Shown here: positions 60,586 to 64,000 of the stretch, piece by piece
Position numbering within the stretch: the stretch's first letter is position 1
How the letters are laid out: each line of letters starts with the position of its first letter
Assembly: GCA_910587155.1 (NCBI GenBank)
Contig: CAJULA010000005.1
Span: forward strand, 89,256-153,255
From: an uncultured Lachnospiraceae bacterium
GTDB lineage: Bacteria > Bacillota > Clostridia > Lachnospirales > Lachnospiraceae
DNA length: 64,000 nucleotides
Direction: 5' to 3'
Translations under genes and position numbers: made by a program
Notes under the pieces: model-generated
The model's database searches: none
What the model saw: only the letters and a program-made list of their open reading frames with translations
Told to the model about the DNA's origin: nothing

Positions 60586-61245
60586 ATGGGACAGAAAGTT
60601 AATCCTCACGGCCTGAGAGTCGGCATTATAAAGGGATGGGATTCCAGATGGTATGCTTCTGACGCTGAATTTTCCGATTTTCTGGTTGAAGATTACAATA
60701 TCAGAAAGTTTTTAAAGAAGAAATTATATGATGCAGGTATTTCCAAGATTGAGATAGAGAGAGCGTCCGACCGTGTAAAGGTGATTATCTATACGGCTAA
60801 GCCGGGTGTGGTGATCGGCAAGGGCGGCGAGAAAATTGAAGTGACAAAGAAAGAGCTGACCAGACTGACAGATAAAAAGGTACTGGTAGATATCAAGGAG
60901 ATCAAGAAACCTGACAAGGATGCACAGCTTGTGGCAGAGAATATTGCACAGCAGCTTGAAAACCGTGTATCTTTCCGCCGCGCCATGAAATCCTGCATGG
61001 GTCGGACCATGAAGATGGGCGCACTGGGTATCAAGACTTCCGTTTCGGGACGTCTGGGCGGCGCCGATATGGCACGTACCGAATTTTACAGCGACGGTAC
61101 TATCCCGCTGCAGACACTCCGTGCCGATATTGAGTATGGCTTTGCGGAAGCGAACACCACATATGGCAAAGTAGGTGTCAAAGTATGGATCTACAAAGGT
61201 GAGGTACTTCCAACGAAAGGAAACAAGGAAGGGAGCGATAAATAA
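60586..61245 (+). CDS. rpsC: 30S ribosomal protein S3
   Basis: 219 residues. GQKVNPHGLRVGIIKGWDSRWY, the KH-domain motif PGVVIGKGGEKIE and the C-terminal GRLGGADMARTEFYSDG, TLRADIEYGFAEANTTYG are diagnostic. It forms part of the mRNA entry helicase. AGGAGG precedes the ATG. Stop overlaps the rplP start by one base. Confidence 0.98.
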   Translation: MGQKVNPHGLRVGIIKGWDSRWYASDAEFSDFLVEDYNIRKFLKKKLYDAGISKIEIERASDRVKVIIYTAKPGVVIGKGGEKIEVTKKELTRLTDKKVLVDIKEIKKPDKDAQLVAENIAQQLENRVSFRRAMKSCMGRTMKMGALGIKTSVSGRLGGADMARTEFYSDGTIPLQTLRADIEYGFAEANTTYGKVGVKVWIYKGEVLPTKGNKEGSDK

Positions 61246-61682
61246 TGTTAATGCCGAAAAGAGTAAAACGTCGTAAACAGTTCCGTGGTTCCATGGCAGG
61301 CAAAGCTATGAGAGGCAATAAGATCACTTATGGTGAGTATGGTATCGTTGCAACGGAGCCGTGCTGGATCAAATCCAATCAGATCGAAGCAGCCCGTATC
61401 GCAATGACACGTTATATCAAACGTGGCGGCCAGGTCTGGATCAAAATCTTCCCGGATAAGCCCGTAACGGCGAAACCGGCGGAGACACGTATGGGTTCCG
61501 GAAAAGGTACACTTGAATACTGGGTAGCAGTGGTGAAACCAGGACGTGTGATGTTTGAGATCTCCGGCGTATCGGAAGAGATCGCAAAAGAAGCATTGCG
61601 TCTTGCTACACATAAGCTTCCATGCAAATGTAAAATTGTTTCTAAAGCAGACTTGGAAGGCGGTGCATCAAATGAAAACTAA
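61245..61682 (+). CDS. rplP: 50S ribosomal protein L16
   Basis: 145 residues. MPKRVKRRKQFRGSMAGKAMRGN, GEYGIVATEPCWIKSNQIEAARIA and RMGSGKGTLEYWVAVVKPGR identify L16. ATG 61245 is used here; ATG 61251 (MPKR) is the more usual L16 beginning and also possible. It overlaps rpmC by 11 bp. Confidence 0.97.
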   Translation: MLMPKRVKRRKQFRGSMAGKAMRGNKITYGEYGIVATEPCWIKSNQIEAARIAMTRYIKRGGQVWIKIFPDKPVTAKPAETRMGSGKGTLEYWVAVVKPGRVMFEISGVSEEIAKEALRLATHKLPCKCKIVSKADLEGGASNEN

Positions 61683-61881
61683 TAAGTATGTAGAAGATTT
61701 AAAAACAAAATCAGCTGCAGAATTAGCGCAGGAATTAGTGGCTGCTAAAAAAGAACTTTTCAATTTGAGATTCCAGAACGCAACGAACCAGCTGGATAAC
61801 ACGGCAAGGATCCGCGAAGTAAGAAAGAACATTGCCAGAATCCAGACAGTCATTACTGAGAAGAGTAAGGCGGAGGCGTAA
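61672..61881 (+). CDS. rpmC: 50S ribosomal protein L29
   Basis: 69 residues from ATG 61672, inside the end of rplP. It shows DLKTKSAAELAQELVAAKKELFNLRFQ and VRKNIARIQTVITEK, the two-helix L29 fold at the tunnel exit. The longer upstream frame lies in rplP and is not used. Ribosome site GGAAGG about 14 nt upstream. Confidence 0.95.
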   Translation: MKTNKYVEDLKTKSAAELAQELVAAKKELFNLRFQNATNQLDNTARIREVRKNIARIQTVITEKSKAEA

Positions 61882-61920
61882 GGCTTATAGAGAGAGTAAG
61901 CGCAGAAAGGAGAATCATAA

Positions 61921-62175
61921 GTGGAAAGAAATTTAAGAAAGACCCGTACCGGTAAAGTTACCAGTAATAAAATGGATAAAACAATTGTTGTAGCAGTTGA
62001 GGATCATGTTAAGCATGCACTTTACAATAAGATCGTGAAGAGAACTTATAAGCTGAAGGCGCACGATGAAAATAACGAATGCAGTATCGGCGATACTGTA
62101 AAAGTCATGGAAACAAGACCGCTCTCCAAGGATAAGAGATGGAGACTTGTGGAGATCGTGGAAAAGGTGAAATAG
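61921..62175 (+). CDS. rpsQ: 30S ribosomal protein S17
   Basis: 84 residues, GTG start at 61921 with AAAGGAG upstream. RKTRTGKVTSNKMDKTIVVAVE, YKLKAHDENNECSIGDTVKVMETRPLSKDKRWR (read in parts) match S17, an early-binding OB-fold protein. 39 bp after rpmC. Confidence 0.97.
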   Translation: MERNLRKTRTGKVTSNKMDKTIVVAVEDHVKHALYNKIVKRTYKLKAHDENNECSIGDTVKVMETRPLSKDKRWRLVEIVEKVK

Positions 62176-62211
62176 TTTTCAAGACAGAAAAGAAATAGAA
62201 GGAGAATTGGC

Positions 62212-62580
62212 ATGATACAACAGGAAAGCAGACTGAAGGTCGCTGATAATACCGGTGCGAAAGAACTGTTATGCATCAGGGTTATGGGCGGATCTACAAG
62301 AAGATATGCGAATATTGGTGATGTAATCGTTGCTACTGTTAAAGATGCAACACCCGGCGGTGTTGTCAAAAAAGGCGATGTGGTAAAAGCTGTAGTTGTA
62401 CGTACTGTAAAAGGCGCCCGCCGCAAAGACGGTTCCTATATCAGATTTGACGAGAATGCTGCTGTTATCATCAAGGAGGATAAGACTCCCAGAGGAACCC
62501 GTATTTTTGGACCGGTAGCCAGAGAGCTTCGTGAGAAACAGTTTATGAAAATTGTTTCCCTGGCCCCGGAAGTATTATAA
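62212..62580 (+). CDS. rplN: 50S ribosomal protein L14
   Basis: 122 residues. MIQQESRLKVADNTGAKELL, RRYANIGDVIVATVKDATPGG and FDENAAVIIKEDKTPRGTRIFGP are fully conserved L14 sequence. It binds near the factor site and the silencing factor RsfS. AAGGAG precedes the ATG. First gene of what is often named the spc segment. Confidence 0.98.
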   Translation: MIQQESRLKVADNTGAKELLCIRVMGGSTRRYANIGDVIVATVKDATPGGVVKKGDVVKAVVVRTVKGARRKDGSYIRFDENAAVIIKEDKTPRGTRIFGPVARELREKQFMKIVSLAPEVL

Positions 62581-62592
62581 GGAGGTGCCGGA

Positions 62593-62904
62593 ATGTCTAC
62601 AGTTAAGATCAAAAAAGGCGATAATGTGAAAGTAATCGCCGGTAAAGATAATGGGAAAGAGGGAAAAGTGCTCTCCGTTGACCGCAAGGCAGGCAGAGTG
62701 TTGGTAGAAGGCGTGAATATCATCAAAAAGCACACCAAACCTTCCGCAGCAAATCAAAACGGTGGCATCGTTGAGAAAGAAGCCCCCATTGATATTTCCA
62801 ATGTTATGTATGTTCATAAGGGAAAGGCAACGAGGATCGGCTTTAAGTTCGAGAATGGCAAAAAGGTCCGTTTTGCAAAATCGACAGGCGATGTTATCGA
62901 CTGA
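62593..62904 (+). CDS. rplX: 50S ribosomal protein L24
   Basis: 103 residues. KIKKGDNVKVIAGKDNGKEGKVL is the KOW motif, with VEGVNIIKKHTKPS and GIVEKEAPIDISNVM following. An assembly initiator of the large subunit. AAGGAGG overlaps the rplN stop. Confidence 0.97.
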   Translation: MSTVKIKKGDNVKVIAGKDNGKEGKVLSVDRKAGRVLVEGVNIIKKHTKPSAANQNGGIVEKEAPIDISNVMYVHKGKATRIGFKFENGKKVRFAKSTGDVID

Positions 62905-62927
62905 TTACAGGAAAGGAGGTCTGGACA

Positions 62928-63467
62928 GTGAGTAGACTGAAAGATATGTATAAAAACGAGATCATGGACGCCATGATCAAAAAGTTTGGATATAAGAACC
63001 GCATGGAAGTACCGAAGCTGGAAAAGATCGTGCTCAATATGGGTGTCGGCGAAGCAAAGGACAATGCAAAAGTACTGGAATCCGCAATGGCAGATATGGA
63101 GAAGATCACCGGTCAGAAGCCCATTGTGACAAAAGCGAAGAACTCCATCGCAAACTTCAAGATTCGTGAAGGCATGGCCATCGGATGCAAAGTCACACTT
63201 CGCGGCGAGAAGATGTATGAATTTGCAGACCGTCTGATCAACCTTGCACTGCCCCGTGTACGTGACTTCAGAGGCGTAAACCCCAACGCATTTGACGGAA
63301 GAGGGAACTATGCACTCGGTATCAAAGAACAGCTTATCTTCCCCGAGATTGATTATGATAAGATCGACAAAGTAAGAGGGATGGAAGTTGTCTTCGTTAC
63401 AACCGCAAAAACAGATGAAGAGGCCCGTGAATTATTAAGATTGTTCAACATGCCGTTTGCGAAATAG
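62928..63467 (+). CDS. rplE: 50S ribosomal protein L5
   Basis: 179 residues, GTG start at 62928 with AAAGGAGG upstream. PKLEKIVLNMGVGEAKDN, PIVTKAKNSIANFKIREGMAIG and RDFRGVNPNAFDGRGNYALG identify L5, which binds 5S rRNA and the P-site tRNA. Ends ELLRLFNMPF. Confidence 0.98.
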   Translation: MSRLKDMYKNEIMDAMIKKFGYKNRMEVPKLEKIVLNMGVGEAKDNAKVLESAMADMEKITGQKPIVTKAKNSIANFKIREGMAIGCKVTLRGEKMYEFADRLINLALPRVRDFRGVNPNAFDGRGNYALGIKEQLIFPEIDYDKIDKVRGMEVVFVTTAKTDEEARELLRLFNMPFAK

Positions 63468-63481
63468 AAGGAGGTAAATTC

Positions 63482-63667
63482 ATGGCTAAGACAGCAATGA
63501 AGATCAAACAGCAGCGTAAACCGAAATTCTCCACCAGAGCATACAGCCGCTGCAAAATCTGTGGTCGTCCACATGCATATTTACGGAAATACGGAATCTG
63601 CAGAATCTGCTTCCGTGAATTGGCATACAAAGGCCAGATCCCCGGCGTAAAAAAAGCAAGCTGGTGA
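63482..63667 (+). CDS. rpsZ: 30S ribosomal protein S14, zinc type
   Basis: 61 residues: the short zinc-binding form with CKICGRPH and CRICFRELAYKG (four Cys). KQQRKPKFSTRAYSRC precedes. Zinc-type S14 in the spc operon is normal for Firmicutes. AAGGAGG precedes the ATG. A hairpin repeat array follows. Confidence 0.97.
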   Translation: MAKTAMKIKQQRKPKFSTRAYSRCKICGRPHAYLRKYGICRICFRELAYKGQIPGVKKASW

Positions 63668-63673
63668 CCGGAA

Positions 63674-63887
63674 GCACTTGACGAGGTATTTTCGAGTCTA
63701 GTGCGAGGTCGTTCTCCACGCTTAGCGAGGTATTTTCGAGCTTAGCGGAGAGAACATCCCGATACACTTGACGAGGTATTTTCGAGTCTGGTGCGATGCA
63801 TGGAACACCTGACGAGGTACTTCCGAGTCTGGTGTGAAAGCAGTTCTCCACGCTTAGTGAGGTTTTTTCGAACTCAGCGAAAAGAAC
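63674..63887 (+). repeat. Hairpin repeat array between rpsZ and rpsH
   Basis: A second array of the family seen at 58634. It contains A hairpins GCACTTGAC/GTCTAGTGC, ACACTTGAC/GTCTGGTG and ACACCTGAC/GTCTGGTGT, and B hairpins GTTCTCC...GGAGAGAAC and GTTCTCC...AAAAGAAC. The loops keep GAGGTATTTTCGA. The copies here are more divergent, with paired changes in the stems. Confidence 0.88.
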
Positions 63888-63929
63888 ATCCCTGATCGAA
63901 CACAGATAACATTAAGGAGGTAAATCTAA

Positions 63930-64000
63930 ATGACAATGAGCGATCCTATTGCAGATATGCTTACAAGAATCCGTAATGCAAATACTGCAAAACATGATAC
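63930..64000 (+). CDS. rpsH: 30S ribosomal protein S8, partial at right edge
   Basis: The first 23 codons, MTMSDPIADMLTRIRNANT, match the conserved start of S8, and AAGGAGG lies 9 nt upstream at 63914-63920. ATG 63936 (MSDP) is the alternative start. The rest lies beyond the window. S8 binds helix 21 of 16S rRNA and regulates the spc operon in some bacteria. Confidence 0.93.
   Translation, partial: MTMSDPIADMLTRIRNANTAKHD

Overview
The window looks like a chromosomal piece of an anaerobic Firmicute, most likely a Lachnospiraceae-type Clostridium. The evidence is an S10/spc ribosomal operon with a zinc-type S14, an oxygen-independent ribonucleotide reductase (nrdD/nrdG), LCP and GH25 cell-wall proteins with Gram-positive topology, strong AGGAGG ribosome sites, and several small membrane protein families that I associate with Lachnospiraceae. 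Base composition is moderate and fairly even. No tRNA, rRNA, intact insertion sequence, phage or CRISPR array is visible.

Layout. 1-5.3 kb: a leftward pair (GtrII-like glycosyltransferase and a membrane-anchored SGNH hydrolase that runs off the left edge). Facing away from it are a GT-C type glycosyltransferase and a two-gene EamA/SMR-like transporter that resembles ArnE/ArnF lipid-sugar flippases. 5.4-33.5 kb: a rightward cell-surface polysaccharide locus. It holds two membrane-anchored GH25 muramidases interleaved with rmlB, rmlA and rmlC, then an O-antigen/teichoic-acid-type ABC exporter (Wzm/Wzt), a methyltransferase fused to a kinase-like domain (WbdD-like layout), several GT2 glycosyltransferases, phosphoglucomutase, GtrA, a VTC-domain protein with DUF4956, an undecaprenyl-phosphate sugar-phosphate transferase, an LCP ligase, a rhamnosyltransferase-like GT2 and glmS. 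Together these can make glucose-1-P and dTDP-rhamnose precursors, build a rhamnose-containing glycan on undecaprenyl phosphate, cap and export it, and attach it to peptidoglycan. rmlD is not in the window.

33.5-38 kb: a Crp/Fnr regulator divergent from nrdD-nrdG-radical SAM, sharing one candidate operator. 38-47.8 kb: housekeeping and small membrane genes (a 49-residue membrane protein, a lipoprotein-like gene, a Ca2+-type P-ATPase, a DUF2752 gene, an rRNA methyltransferase-like gene, putP) and a 400-bp non-coding inverted-repeat element. 47.8-56.3 kb: an accessory, decaying region. It holds a MATE transporter remnant behind an attenuator with a leader peptide, a LacI regulator with two matching operators, a frameshifted M28 peptidase, a 104-bp tandem duplication, and a ribose-type ABC locus in which deletions fuse rbsA to the tail of rbsC and to a headless M20 peptidase. 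56.3-64 kb: the S10 and start of the spc ribosomal operon (rpsJ to rpsH), with arrays of a covarying hairpin repeat between rplW/rplB and rpsZ/rpsH.

The most notable points are the covarying hairpin repeat family inside the ribosomal operons, the MATE leader-peptide attenuator, the WbdD-like enzyme beside an ABC exporter, the shared crp/nrdD operator, the AUA-start candidate, and the stacked deletions in the ribose region. All functional calls rest on reading motifs; no database search was run.
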